Below, one piece after another: positions 53,303 to 61,440 of a stretch of 64,000 bases of DNA. The position numbers and the translations under genes were made by a program. The stretch is from Chryseobacterium sp. H1D6B (GTDB lineage: Bacteria > Bacteroidota > Bacteroidia > Flavobacteriales > Weeksellaceae), in contig NZ_JARXVJ010000001.1 in the NCBI RefSeq assembly GCF_029892445.1, positions 1,798,001 to 1,862,000 of the forward strand. Direction: 5' to 3'. The notes under the pieces are model-generated. The model was not told the origin of the DNA and did not search any database. It was given only the letters and a program-made list of their open reading frames with translations. Positions within the stretch are counted from its first letter, which is position 1. Each line of letters opens with the position of its first letter.

Positions 53303-53988
53303 AACATATCCTTTTAGCTGAAGACGACTATGATTTTGCTGATATTTTAAAACAGTATCTGGAACTTGCAGGATTTAAAGTAACCTGGTGCCCGAATGGT
53401 CAGGAGGCACTGCATTTTTTAAAATCTACAGAAATAGACTTGTGTATTCTTGACGTGATGATGCCCATCTTGGACGGTTTTACATTAGCTGCCGAAATTA
53501 TTCAGATGTTTCCAGAAATGCCTTTTCTTTTTTTAACGGCAAGAAACCAGAAAGAAGATAAACTTAAAGGCCTGAAACTTGGTGCCGATGATTATGTGGT
53601 AAAACCGTTTGAAGCTGATGAGCTGGTATTGAGAATCCGTAATATCCTTAAAAGATCTGAGCCGTCAGCATCCAGAATGCTTCCCGAACTGATCAAAATA
53701 GGGCTGTATACTTTTGATTATAAAAATCTTCAGCTTAATCTGGGAAATTCTTACACAAGATTAACAGAAAAGGAAGCTAAACTTCTGCTTTATTTTATAC
53801 AAAATCCTAATAGGATTATGAAAAGAGAGGAAATTTTAATTCATATCTGGAAAAGTGACGATTATTTTTCGGGAAGAAGTCTTGATGTTTTTGTAAGCAG
53901 AATGCGCAAATACCTGGCATCAGATCCTACTATTGAAATAGAAACTATCCGTGCAAAAGGCTTTGAATTCCATTTACGGAATTCATAA
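53299..53988 (+). CDS. OmpR-family DNA-binding response regulator
   Basis: This 229-residue response regulator has a receiver with acidic DD at 9-10 (LLAEDDYDF), phospho-acceptor D52 (ILDVMMP), TA and K (FLTARNQ; VVKPFEADELVLRI). A C-terminal winged helix follows (YTRLTEKEAKLLLYFIQNPNRIMKREEIL; RSLDVFVSRMRKYLASDP; IRAKGFEF). It overlaps the kinase gene by 4 bases (ATGA), so they form one unit. The GTTAA repeats upstream of the kinase are the best candidate binding site. No terminator was found after the gene. Confidence 0.95.
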   Translation: MKHILLAEDDYDFADILKQYLELAGFKVTWCPNGQEALHFLKSTEIDLCILDVMMPILDGFTLAAEIIQMFPEMPFLFLTARNQKEDKLKGLKLGADDYVVKPFEADELVLRIRNILKRSEPSASRMLPELIKIGLYTFDYKNLQLNLGNSYTRLTEKEAKLLLYFIQNPNRIMKREEILIHIWKSDDYFSGRSLDVFVSRMRKYLASDPTIEIETIRAKGFEFHLRNS

Positions 53989-54475
53989 GATATTACAAAC
54001 TAATTCTCATTATAAAATTTTGCTTTTGGAAGCTGTATATATCGAGAATTGATTATTTATTTTGTACATATTTGGAAATCAATGCTTTTTAATGTAATTT
54101 TAATTTATAATGATTTGATTTGTATTGTTTTTGTATTCATTGTTTTGTAAATTGTAGTAGACAATATATGATATCGTCAATATTCTTATCATGCTGTTTC
54201 ATTGATTTTAAATAATATTCACCCGCATGTTTTTGCAGCATTCCACAGCACTGATACAGTTTTGAAGATAGAGAAAGAAGGTTATTAATGAACAAAAAGA
54301 GGAATATGAAGTTCCCTTTTGAGTTTTATTAAATATATAGTTTGGCTGTTTATTTAAAAGGATAAGATTATAAATGATGTTTCTGCATATTTATTTTCAA
54401 ATTTAATCTTTATGAAATATGTTACACCTTACAAGTGTTTTTATATTCTAGTCATCAAATTCTAAATCATTTTCT
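53989..54475. other. AT-rich intergenic region
   Basis: This 487-base gap holds no gene, RNA or clear repeat that I can support. A few TATTTTG- and CATATTTG-like strings occur, but none forms a full TTG-N17-23-TAnnTTTG promoter. Short open frames here (for example 14 codons at 54288) have no supporting features. Confidence 0.5.
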
Positions 54476-55348
54476 ATGAAAAAAAACGAACACCGCTTTC
54501 AAGAGGAATCATTTCTAACGAAAGCAATTACTGCATTGCAGACTAACCATCTGCTCAATGAGAATCTTTCCTGTACAAGGAATGTATTAAAAAGAATGCT
54601 AATGGCAGTATTCCTTTGCTTATTTGCCGTTACTTCTGTTTTTGGACAGGATGGTAACTATCAGGATGATCAGAGTTCTATTACTGTAAGAGCACAACAA
54701 GCTCCGCCGCCACTCCCTGAGTATGTTCAGCCTCAATGTCCGGGCGACGGGTATATTTGGACCCCTGGATATTGGTCTTGGAGATCAAATGATTATTATT
54801 GGGTACCAGGAGTCTGGGTACTGCCTCCAGAGATTAATTTATTATGGACTCCAGGATATTGGGGATTTTATGATAATTTCTACGGCTGGCATCCTGGCTA
54901 CTGGGGACCTAGAGTAGGGTATTATGGAGGCATTAATTATGGATTTGGTTATTTCGGAACCGGTTTCTATGGCGGAAGATGGGAAGGCGGACATTTCATG
55001 TATAATACTTCGGTCTGGCGTGTTGGTAAAAATATTCACAATACCTACATCAACAAGGTGAATATCGTTAATAGAAACCGGTCGAGCTTTAATGGTTCCG
55101 CAGGAGTAAACTACCGACCTAATAAAGATGAAATGGGAGGAATGCGTGACAATCGTGTCTCGCCAAGCAGAGAACAAATGGATCATGAACAGAATATGGG
55201 GAATGAAAGAGGGCAGTTCCATAACAATAATCCGAAACCTGAGATCCATAGTATGAGTGCACCGGGAGGACAGAGATTTGATGAACGGGGAAGAGAAATG
55301 AAAATGGGCGGAGGAATGAGAATGGGCGGAGGCAGAAGAGGAAGATAA
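54476..55348 (+). CDS. YXWGXW-repeat exported protein
   Basis: This protein has 290 residues, or 250 if it starts at the ATG at 54596. A signal peptide (MLMAVFLCLFAVTSVFG) lies at residue 41, so the downstream start is likely unless the unusual 40-residue N-extension is real. A block of aromatic repeats follows: DGYIWTPGYWSWRSNDYYW, WVPGVWVLPPE, LLWTPGYWGFYDNFYGWHPGYWGPR, then Gly-rich YGGINYGFGYFG, and a low-complexity Met/Gly/Arg tail. This YXWGXW repeat family is exported and of unknown function; related names include BcpO. It has no obvious partner gene. Confidence 0.75.
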   Translation: MKKNEHRFQEESFLTKAITALQTNHLLNENLSCTRNVLKRMLMAVFLCLFAVTSVFGQDGNYQDDQSSITVRAQQAPPPLPEYVQPQCPGDGYIWTPGYWSWRSNDYYWVPGVWVLPPEINLLWTPGYWGFYDNFYGWHPGYWGPRVGYYGGINYGFGYFGTGFYGGRWEGGHFMYNTSVWRVGKNIHNTYINKVNIVNRNRSSFNGSAGVNYRPNKDEMGGMRDNRVSPSREQMDHEQNMGNERGQFHNNNPKPEIHSMSAPGGQRFDERGREMKMGGGMRMGGGRRGR

Positions 55349-55506
55349 TGAATAAAATCCCCAATATCTATCACTGCGACTTAAAAAAAGGTATTCATAT
55401 AAAAAATGAGTATCCTATTGTCCTCAGTTTACTTCTTTTAATTCTATAGAAACCAGAAGAAAAAGGAATTGAAATTTGGGTATTTTTAGAAAGTATATCA
55501 ACAAAT

Positions 55507-55534
55507 AAAACCTGCAATATAAATTGCAGGTTTT
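55507..55534. terminator. bidirectional terminator after tRNA-Glu (55544-55615)
   Basis: AAAACCTGCAAT / ATTGCAGGTTTT is a perfect 12-bp stem with ATAA loop, with T-runs on both strands. It ends the minus-strand tRNA transcript. Confidence 0.85.
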
Positions 55535-55543
55535 TAAACAATG

Positions 55544-55615
55544 TAGCCCGTAGGGGAGTCGAACCCCTCTTACCAGAATGAAAATCTGAGGTCCTAACCG
55601 ATAGACGAACGGGCC
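55544..55615 (-). tRNA. tRNA-Glu (anticodon TTC)
   Basis: Read on the minus strand the sequence folds as a cloverleaf: GGCCCGT acceptor pairs with ACGGGCT (first pair G-U), discriminator A, T-loop TTCGACT and anticodon loop TTTTCAT, giving anticodon TTC (Glu). It is identical to the tRNA at 55697-55768. The hairpin 55507-55534 follows it. No promoter was found in the 45 bases between it and the upstream terminator, so its expression may depend on read-through. Confidence 0.95.
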
Positions 55616-55660
55616 GGTTAGATTGTTTATTAATGTATTAGCTTTTGCCGAACTTTTTTA

Positions 55661-55690
55661 AAAAACCACTGAATGAAACCAGTGGTTTTT
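55661..55690 (-). terminator. terminator after tRNA-Glu (55697-55768)
   Basis: AAAAACCACT / AGTGGTTTTT is a 10-bp stem with A and T runs, placed between the two tRNA-Glu genes. Confidence 0.8.
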
Positions 55691-55696
55691 CTTAAG

Positions 55697-55768
55697 TAGC
55701 CCGTAGGGGAGTCGAACCCCTCTTACCAGAATGAAAATCTGAGGTCCTAACCGATAGACGAACGGGCC
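55697..55768 (-). tRNA. tRNA-Glu (anticodon TTC), second copy
   Basis: Same 72-base sequence and fold as 55544-55615. It begins 10 bases after the rpsT stop with no room for a promoter, so it should be transcribed with rpsT. Confidence 0.95.
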
Positions 55769-55778
55769 AGCTATACTT

Positions 55779-56033
55779 TTACGCTAATTTACTAACGTGC
55801 TTAGTTAATTTACTTTTTAAGTTAGCCGCTTTGTTTTTGTGGATAATATTTTTCTTAGCTAATTTATCCAACAAAGAGATAACTTTAGGCAATTGTTCTG
55901 TAGCAGCAGCCTTATCTTCTTCATTTCTCAATACTTTCATTGCTGATCTAGCAGTCTTGTGGTAGTATCTGTTACGAACTTTTCTAACTTCGTTTTGTCT
56001 AATTCTTTTTAATGCTGATTTATGATTTGCCAT
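55779..56033 (-). CDS. rpsT: 30S ribosomal protein S20
   Basis: S20 is an 84-residue protein of the small subunit that binds 16S rRNA. It begins [22 protein letters not shown] and continues with the helix-rich Lys/Ala pattern to KHVSKLA. The frame can be extended seven codons upstream to an earlier ATG, but [10 protein letters not shown] is the usual S20 start. A strong minus-strand promoter lies just ahead (56052-56083). A tRNA-Glu gene follows within 10 bases. Confidence 0.97.
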   Translation of the reverse strand: MANHKSALKRIRQNEVRKVRNRYYHKTARSAMKVLRNEEDKAAATEQLPKVISLLDKLAKKNIIHKNKAANLKSKLTKHVSKLA

Positions 56034-56051
56034 ATTGTTCAAATGTGAGTG

Positions 56052-56083
56052 CAAATTTATAAACTTTTTTTATACCAGCCAAA
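56052..56083 (-). promoter_or_regulatory. rpsT promoter
   Basis: On the minus strand TTTG (56083-56080) and TAAATTTG (56059-56052) are 20 nt apart, a full match to the Bacteroidetes consensus. It also likely drives the following tRNA-Glu. Confidence 0.75.
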
Positions 56084-56100
56084 TTTATTCTTAAAATTTT

Positions 56101-56421
56101 TCAATTTTCTTCGGATAGGTACTGTTTTAGCTTATCTCTTGCTTGTTCTATTTTTAAATTTACTTGTTCTTGTTCTATTTTCTTAATCGTGTTTTCCAAC
56201 ATGATCATTGCATTGTTCCATTCTCCAGTCGTATTGGTGAAGGTTAGTCCGTCAATAGTTACCTCTAGGGCTCCCCTTTCTCCGCTCTTATAAAGTCTGA
56301 AACTTATCTTATCATCCTTGCCATATATCCCATCTTCATTGATTCTTAAATCATAACTTTTTGGGTTAGAGTGGATTTTATTAAAAAGCAATTTTGCTTC
56401 TTGAATTTTTAAATCCGGCAT
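56101..56421 (-). CDS. small protein of unknown function
   Basis: This 106-residue soluble-looking protein has no signal peptide. It shows YGKDDKISFRLYKSGERGALEVTIDGLTFTNTTGEW, a compact beta-rich centre, and a C-terminal coiled coil with many Lys, Glu and Gln. I did not recognise the family. It lies 15 bases after tRNA-Glu (56436-56507) on the same strand and may share its promoter. Confidence 0.6.
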   Translation of the reverse strand: MPDLKIQEAKLLFNKIHSNPKSYDLRINEDGIYGKDDKISFRLYKSGERGALEVTIDGLTFTNTTGEWNNAMIMLENTIKKIEQEQVNLKIEQARDKLKQYLSEEN

Positions 56422-56435
56422 GATATAAAATTTGG

Positions 56436-56507
56436 TAGCCTATAGGGGAATCGAACCCCTGTTGCAAGGATGAAAACCTTGAGTCCTAACCACTAGACGA
56501 ATAGGCC
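56436..56507 (-). tRNA. tRNA-Glu (anticodon TTC), distinct sequence
   Basis: Minus-strand cloverleaf: GGCCTAT acceptor pairs with ATAGGCT, T-loop TTCGATT, anticodon arm CAAGG-TTTTCAT-CCTTG, giving anticodon TTC. The body differs from the other two tRNA-Glu genes in the acceptor and anticodon stems but has the same anticodon. Confidence 0.95.
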
Positions 56508-56521
56508 AAATTTTGAGACTG

Positions 56522-56552
56522 CAAAACTATAAATAATCTTTCTAATCTCAAA
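56522..56552 (-). promoter_or_regulatory. promoter of tRNA-Glu (56436-56507)
   Basis: On the minus strand TTTG (56552-56549) and TAGTTTTG (56529-56522) are 19 nt apart, an excellent match. It lies in the 56 bases between the amidase stop and the tRNA. Confidence 0.78.
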
Positions 56553-56563
56553 ATGTTTTTATG

Positions 56564-57853
56564 CTATTTGTATACTTTTTGGATGATGGTATTTTTAATG
56601 CCCTTACTTTCAATCTCTTTTTGAAGTTTTACAGCATCTTCCAAAGTATATACTTTTCCAAATGTATAATAAAAAACGCCGTTATCCTTATTTCTTTCTA
56701 CATCTTTCAACGTTTGGAGAATAGGAGAATTACTGCTCAATTTGTCATTGCCGGTATATACTTCAATAGTGTAATAGCCGCTGCTTAATCTTTGGTTTGG
56801 CATAAACCCGACTGCAAATGCATTTCTGAATCCTGCATCTTTGGCTGTTCTAAGGTTAATATCTTTTACAGAAGCCATATTCGTAACGCCGTAATAGTAT
56901 TTATACTGGCCGTTCTCTTTTATCGGAAGAATGTAATTCAGCCCTTTTAATGCAGGATCGTTGTCATTGTATTTCGTGGGAGAACTCATTAATAATATTC
57001 TAAAATCATTCTTTAACGCAACTTCCGCTGGTTTTTCAGGCTCGATCTTTTTTGTGATTACCGGCCCTCCTGATTTTCTGTCAACAGCTTTTTTGTAATC
57101 AATGATAGCATCGAATATACTCTCAGCAATCTCATCCTGGCCTTTTTCAGATGCCAGATAGTGGCTTTCTTCCGGATGGTTGATGAATCCCGTTTCAATA
57201 AGTACAGAAGGCATCGCATTCATACGGAGAACGTGCAGGTTTTTTTGAAAAACACCTCTTGAGAATCTTTTGTCTTTATCTACAAAATAACCTTCCACCA
57301 AGCCTCCTAGCAAGAGACTTGATTCCAGATACTTGCTCTGCTGCAATTTTAAAGCAATTAAAGATTCTGGTGAGCTTGCATCATAAGATCCAAAGGTTTG
57401 TTTATCTTTTTCATCCAAGAAAATCACGTCATTTTCTCTTTTCGCTACTTCTAGGTTGGTGTCATTTTGATCTGGTCCCTGAACATAAGTTTCAGTTCCG
57501 TAGGCTGTCGGCCGCTGCGATGAATTACAGTGGACAGATACAAAAAGATCTGCTTTGCTTCTGTTGGCCAGGTTTGTTCTGTCGGAAAGTGACGGGTATT
57601 CGTCAATTTTGCGGGTATAGATCACCTTGAAGTCTTTATTTTTCTCAAGCATTCTTCCTACTTTTAACACAATAGAGAGTGTCACATCCTTTTCCGCAAC
57701 CAGCCCTATATCGTTATAATTTCTTTTGGCTCCAGAGTCACTTCCCCCATGTCCAGCGTCTAAAACGATTGTAAATTTCTTTTGTGAAAAAACAAAACTG
57801 CCCAGGAATATGAGAAGAAATGATAAAATTATTTTAAAATTTAGTTTGTACAT
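56564..57853 (-). CDS. amiC: N-acetylmuramoyl-L-alanine amidase with C-terminal SPOR-like domain
   Basis: This 429-residue periplasmic zinc amidase splits peptide side chains from peptidoglycan during cell division. A signal peptide (residues 1-23, ending FVFS) is followed by the Amidase_3 domain. H35 lies in DAGHGGSDSGA, and ADLFVSVHCNSS and SVLIETGFINHPEE carry further zinc and catalytic residues. A Lys/Pro-rich linker leads to a C-terminal region (YYTIEVYTGNDKLSS, FYYTFGKVYTLEDAVKLQKEIESKG) that resembles a SPOR domain binding denuded glycan. It is divergent from lptD by 53 bases. Confidence 0.92.
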   Translation of the reverse strand: MYKLNFKIILSFLLIFLGSFVFSQKKFTIVLDAGHGGSDSGAKRNYNDIGLVAEKDVTLSIVLKVGRMLEKNKDFKVIYTRKIDEYPSLSDRTNLANRSKADLFVSVHCNSSQRPTAYGTETYVQGPDQNDTNLEVAKRENDVIFLDEKDKQTFGSYDASSPESLIALKLQQSKYLESSLLLGGLVEGYFVDKDKRFSRGVFQKNLHVLRMNAMPSVLIETGFINHPEESHYLASEKGQDEIAESIFDAIIDYKKAVDRKSGGPVITKKIEPEKPAEVALKNDFRILLMSSPTKYNDNDPALKGLNYILPIKENGQYKYYYGVTNMASVKDINLRTAKDAGFRNAFAVGFMPNQRLSSGYYTIEVYTGNDKLSSNSPILQTLKDVERNKDNGVFYYTFGKVYTLEDAVKLQKEIESKGIKNTIIQKVYK

Positions 57854-57875
57854 CTTACAGTTTTAAAAATTATAC

Positions 57876-57883
57876 TAATTTTG
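57876..57883 (+). promoter_or_regulatory. -7 element (TAATTTTG) of lptD
   Basis: TAATTTTG lies in the 53-base divergent region, 24 bases before the lptD start. No -33 box at the proper distance was found. Confidence 0.4.
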
Positions 57884-57906
57884 AGCCTTAATTATATATA
57901 ACAAAA

Positions 57907-60498
57907 TTGGCCAAAACCGTCCTCAAAAATATATTACAAATTTTAATTATCCTAATTTTTAACAATTTTTTAGCACAGAAAACTCCTGAAAAATTGCCTA
58001 AGAATACGATAATTAATGATACTATTTCCAAAAAAGATACCATTGTTGTAAAGAAGGAAGCATTAGATGATATTCTTCACACAAAGGCTGATGATCAGCG
58101 CAGAGATGTTCCGAAAAAAATGACTTTTCTGAACAAAAATGCGCAGGTGAAATACCAGGATATGCAGATCGATGCAGATTATATTTCTATTGATGATAAT
58201 AAAAATTTGATCTATGCACGCGGTAAGCAGGACTCTTTGGGGAAAATTATAGAGCCGGTGGTCACTACTCAGGCCGGGAAAAAATATGAAACAGATCAGT
58301 TCAGTTATAATACAAAGACCAGACAGGCTGTTGCGTATAATGCTAGAACAGAAGAGAATGAAGGGGTGATTATTGCTGAAAAAACAAAGAAATACAATGA
58401 CTCTGTTTTTGCAATGAGACATGCTCTTTACACCACAGATGATTATTTCATAAAGAAAAAAGATACCGCAGCAGATTATCATATGCTGGCCTCTAATATT
58501 AAACTTATTAAAGGGAAAAATAAATCACAGATCGTTACAGGACCCATTCAATTATATATTGAAAGAGTTCCTACACCTTTGATCATGCCGTTTGCTATTC
58601 TGCCGTTTTCAGACAAAAGATCAGCGGGGATTCTAATCCCAAGTTTTGGAGAAAGAGAAGATGTAGGGTTTTTCTTAAATGGGATAGGGTATTACCAGCC
58701 GATAGGAGAACATTTTGATCTTAAAATTCTCGCAGACATTTATACAAAAGGAAGCTGGGACCTGAGGCCGGAAATGAATTATATGAAAAAGTACCGCTAT
58801 ACCGGTAACTTCTCTGCAGATGTAGGAACAATGGTAAGAGGAATTAAAGGGCTTGACAATTATACGAAAACCGGAACCTATAGAATTGCCTGGAGACATA
58901 CACAGGATACAAAAGCGAATCCTTTTCTTACTTTCTCTGCATCAGTAGATATTGTAAGCACGAAGTTTTATAATAATACGCTTAATAATAATTATATATT
59001 AAATCAGAACGTACTGAATACGCAGCAGAATTCTACAGTTACAGTTACTAAAAGATTTCTAAAGCTTCCTATAACTATTACAGGAACAGCTTCTTATTCT
59101 CAGAATTTCGCGACAGGTCTTGCCGATTTACGTCTGCCCCAGATGAATGTAGCGGTTAATCAGTTTTATTTATTTAAATCTAAAACCGGTGTACGTCAGG
59201 GATTATTGGAAAATATAACGGTGAACACCGGTTTTAATTTAACCAATTATGTTAATACAAGCGAAGGAGAACTTTTCACCAAAGCGATGTGGGATAAAAT
59301 GCAGACCGGTCTTAAAAATAACATCTCATTAGGCACAAATACTACGGTTGCAAAATATTTCACTTTCAGCTTAGGGGCTAATATCGATAATGCTTTAACA
59401 ACAAAAACCCTTAACAGATTTTACGATCCTGTAAATAACGTAGTCGTAGATGACATACAAAAAAATGTAAGCGGATACTCTACATTCTCTACTACTGCGA
59501 GTCTGCAGACTACCATTTATGGAATGATGAAGTTTAAAAAAGGGTCTACCATTGAAGCTATCAGACACATGGTGACGCCAAGTATGAGTTTTACCTATTC
59601 TCCAGATTTTGGAGATGCTAAGTATGGATATTATAAGAATTATTATAACGCCAGCGGTGCATTGACTCCTTATTCAATTTTTGAAAAAGGAATTGTAGGA
59701 ACGCCTACAAGCGGTATGGTAGGTGCTTTAGGATTTAATATTGGAAACAATATCGAAATGAAGGTGAAATCAAAAAGCGATTCTACAGGTGTAAAAAAAG
59801 TAAAGATCTTTGAATCTTTAAATCTTTCAGGAAACTATAATTTTGCAGCAAAAGACCACCCTTGGTCCATATTTACAATTAATGGCCAGTCTTCTTTCTT
59901 TCAAAATAAGCTTAATGTAAACACCAGTTTATCATTAGATCCCTATAAAATCATTTTCTTCCCGGGACAGGATACAGGCATAAGAACTGAGGACTTCGGG
60001 CACTTTAGTGTGCAGGGCTTTAATGTACAATTGTCCTATCCTTTGAGCAGTGAGATCTTTGGCAAGAAAACGGATTATGCTAAAAAATACTCTTCAAAAG
60101 GAGAGATCCGAAATGAAAATTATTATTTTGATGATGATAATTATGCTCATTTTGATCTGGCCTGGACTTTAAATGTGAATGCCAATTATGCTTATTCAAC
60201 CAGTGTGAGCTCAAGGTTTGGCAATAAAATTGCATCTTTGGGACTAGACGGAAGTGTAAAGCTTACTCCTTATTGGAATATCAACGGGAGTACTCATTAT
60301 GATTTAATTACAAAGCAATTAGCATATACAAGAATAGGTTTTGCAAGAGACCAGCGAAGTTTTACAATTAACTTTAACTGGGTTCCCTTCGGGCAGTATA
60401 AAGTGTATGACTTCTTCATTGGTATAAAAGCTAATATTTTAAGCGATGCGCTTAAATATAAAGACAGAAGCTTTACACAGCCAAATTCACCTTTCTAA
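57907..60498 (+). CDS. lptD: LPS assembly outer-membrane protein LptD-like
   Basis: This 863-residue protein starts at TTG (MAKTVLKNIL). A signal peptide ends FNNFLA. An OstA-like N-terminal domain follows (ADYISIDDNKNLIYARGKQDSLGKI; ALYTTDDYFIKKKDTAADYHMLASNIKLIKG). The LptD segment VPTPLIMPFAILPFSDKRSAGILIPSFGEREDVGFFLNGIGYY leads into a large barrel ending SDALKYKDRSFTQPNSPF. LptD inserts lipopolysaccharide into the outer leaflet. Bacteroidetes homologues are distant, so partner detail (LptE) is unsure. It is divergent from the amidase. Confidence 0.88.
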   Translation: MAKTVLKNILQILIILIFNNFLAQKTPEKLPKNTIINDTISKKDTIVVKKEALDDILHTKADDQRRDVPKKMTFLNKNAQVKYQDMQIDADYISIDDNKNLIYARGKQDSLGKIIEPVVTTQAGKKYETDQFSYNTKTRQAVAYNARTEENEGVIIAEKTKKYNDSVFAMRHALYTTDDYFIKKKDTAADYHMLASNIKLIKGKNKSQIVTGPIQLYIERVPTPLIMPFAILPFSDKRSAGILIPSFGEREDVGFFLNGIGYYQPIGEHFDLKILADIYTKGSWDLRPEMNYMKKYRYTGNFSADVGTMVRGIKGLDNYTKTGTYRIAWRHTQDTKANPFLTFSASVDIVSTKFYNNTLNNNYILNQNVLNTQQNSTVTVTKRFLKLPITITGTASYSQNFATGLADLRLPQMNVAVNQFYLFKSKTGVRQGLLENITVNTGFNLTNYVNTSEGELFTKAMWDKMQTGLKNNISLGTNTTVAKYFTFSLGANIDNALTTKTLNRFYDPVNNVVVDDIQKNVSGYSTFSTTASLQTTIYGMMKFKKGSTIEAIRHMVTPSMSFTYSPDFGDAKYGYYKNYYNASGALTPYSIFEKGIVGTPTSGMVGALGFNIGNNIEMKVKSKSDSTGVKKVKIFESLNLSGNYNFAAKDHPWSIFTINGQSSFFQNKLNVNTSLSLDPYKIIFFPGQDTGIRTEDFGHFSVQGFNVQLSYPLSSEIFGKKTDYAKKYSSKGEIRNENYYFDDDNYAHFDLAWTLNVNANYAYSTSVSSRFGNKIASLGLDGSVKLTPYWNINGSTHYDLITKQLAYTRIGFARDQRSFTINFNWVPFGQYKVYDFFIGIKANILSDALKYKDRSFTQPNSPF

Positions 60499-60505
60499 TA
60501 TCGCA

Positions 60506-60536
60506 TTGATATTTGAAAATATAAATTTTATATTTG
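60506..60536 (+). promoter_or_regulatory. ridA promoter
   Basis: TTG (60506-60508) and TATATTTG (60529-60536) are 20 nt apart. The ATG at 60555 follows after 18 bases. Confidence 0.7.
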
Positions 60537-60554
60537 CACCCAAAATAAATTCTA

Positions 60555-60935
60555 ATGAAACAAATAATCTCTACAGTTAATGCTCCTGCAGCTATCGGTC
60601 CTTATTCACAAGCAAACCTTGCAAACGGTATTTTGTATATTTCAGGTCAGATCCCTGTAGATCCATCAACTGGTAAATTAGTAGAAGGAATTGAAAAAGA
60701 AACTCATCAGGTAATGAAAAACCTTGAAGCGATTCTTACAGAAGCAGGAATGACTTTTAAAAATGTTGTAAAAGCTACGATCTTCCTAAAAAGCATGGAT
60801 GATTTTGCGGTGATGAATGATATTTATGCTTCTTATCTAGATGCAGAAAGCTATCCTGCACGTGAAACAGTACAAGTTTCCTGCCTGCCAAAAAATGTTG
60901 ATATAGAAATTTCTATGATTGCACATAAAGATTAA
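60555..60935 (+). CDS. ridA: RidA-family reactive intermediate deaminase
   Basis: This 126-residue trimeric enzyme hydrolyses toxic enamine/imine intermediates from amino-acid metabolism (for example 2-aminoacrylate). Family motifs are APAAIGPYSQANLANGILYISGQIPVDPSTGKL and PARETVQVSCLPKNVDIEISMIA, including the conserved Arg in ARETVQV. Cytoplasmic. Its stop overlaps the next start by one base (TAATG), so the two are coupled. It has a good promoter. Confidence 0.95.
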   Translation: MKQIISTVNAPAAIGPYSQANLANGILYISGQIPVDPSTGKLVEGIEKETHQVMKNLEAILTEAGMTFKNVVKATIFLKSMDDFAVMNDIYASYLDAESYPARETVQVSCLPKNVDIEISMIAHKD

Positions 60936-61387
60936 TGAATTTTCTCAGAAATACAATTGCAGTTGTAATAGGCCTTGCGATCGCCGGGCTTATTATTACT
61001 CTTGGTATAAGAGCTTTTCCTCAGTGGATTACTTTTGATGCTTTTGCTCCATTTGAGCATTGGCAGAGATTCCTTTACAGCATGAGAGGGAATGATGCTT
61101 TTTTTGGTTTCTTACTGTTTATTTCTGGATTGGGAACTACCTTTGGCGGAGTCGCTACAGCTATTATTGTAAAATATGCTAAAGTTGCGTACGCTATTCT
61201 TATAGGTTTTATAATGCTGTTTATAGCGATGCTGGATGTTATTATTTTTCCATACCATCCAACATTTTATAAAATTTCGATCTTTCTTACGTTTTTCCCT
61301 TTTTCGTGGATAGGAGGTAAAATAGTAGAAATCATTTACGAAAGGAATAAGAAAAAAAGAATTGCTGATAGAATGAATAAATCATAA
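60935..61387 (+). CDS. small membrane protein of unknown function
   Basis: This 150-residue inner-membrane protein has about four membrane segments (IAVVIGLAIAGLIITLGIRAF; DAFFGFLLFISGLGTTFGGVATAII; VAYAILIGFIMLFIAMLDVIIF; ISIFLTFFPFSWIGGKI) and a Lys/Arg-rich tail (ERNKKKRIADRMNKS), suggesting a cytoplasmic C-terminus. No domain was recognised. The one-base overlap with ridA gives co-translation. A terminator follows. Confidence 0.65.
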   Translation: MNFLRNTIAVVIGLAIAGLIITLGIRAFPQWITFDAFAPFEHWQRFLYSMRGNDAFFGFLLFISGLGTTFGGVATAIIVKYAKVAYAILIGFIMLFIAMLDVIIFPYHPTFYKISIFLTFFPFSWIGGKIVEIIYERNKKKRIADRMNKS

Positions 61388-61390
61388 AAT

Positions 61391-61419
61391 AAAAAAACGC
61401 TGCATTTGCAGCGTTTTTT
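61391..61419. terminator. bidirectional terminator between the membrane protein and degP
   Basis: AAACGCTGC / GCAGCGTTT with ATTT loop, an A-run before and T-run after, serving both converging transcripts. Confidence 0.9.
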
Positions 61420-61440
61420 ATGAATAAGAATTCTCCTTTA

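Noticed and set aside
54288..54332. 14-codon open frame in the gap before the YXWGXW gene
   Set aside because: Too short, and no promoter, homology or coding pattern supports it.
55544..56507. tRNA-Glu genes as an integration site for a mobile element
   Set aside because: No integrase, direct repeat or foreign-looking genes lie beside them.
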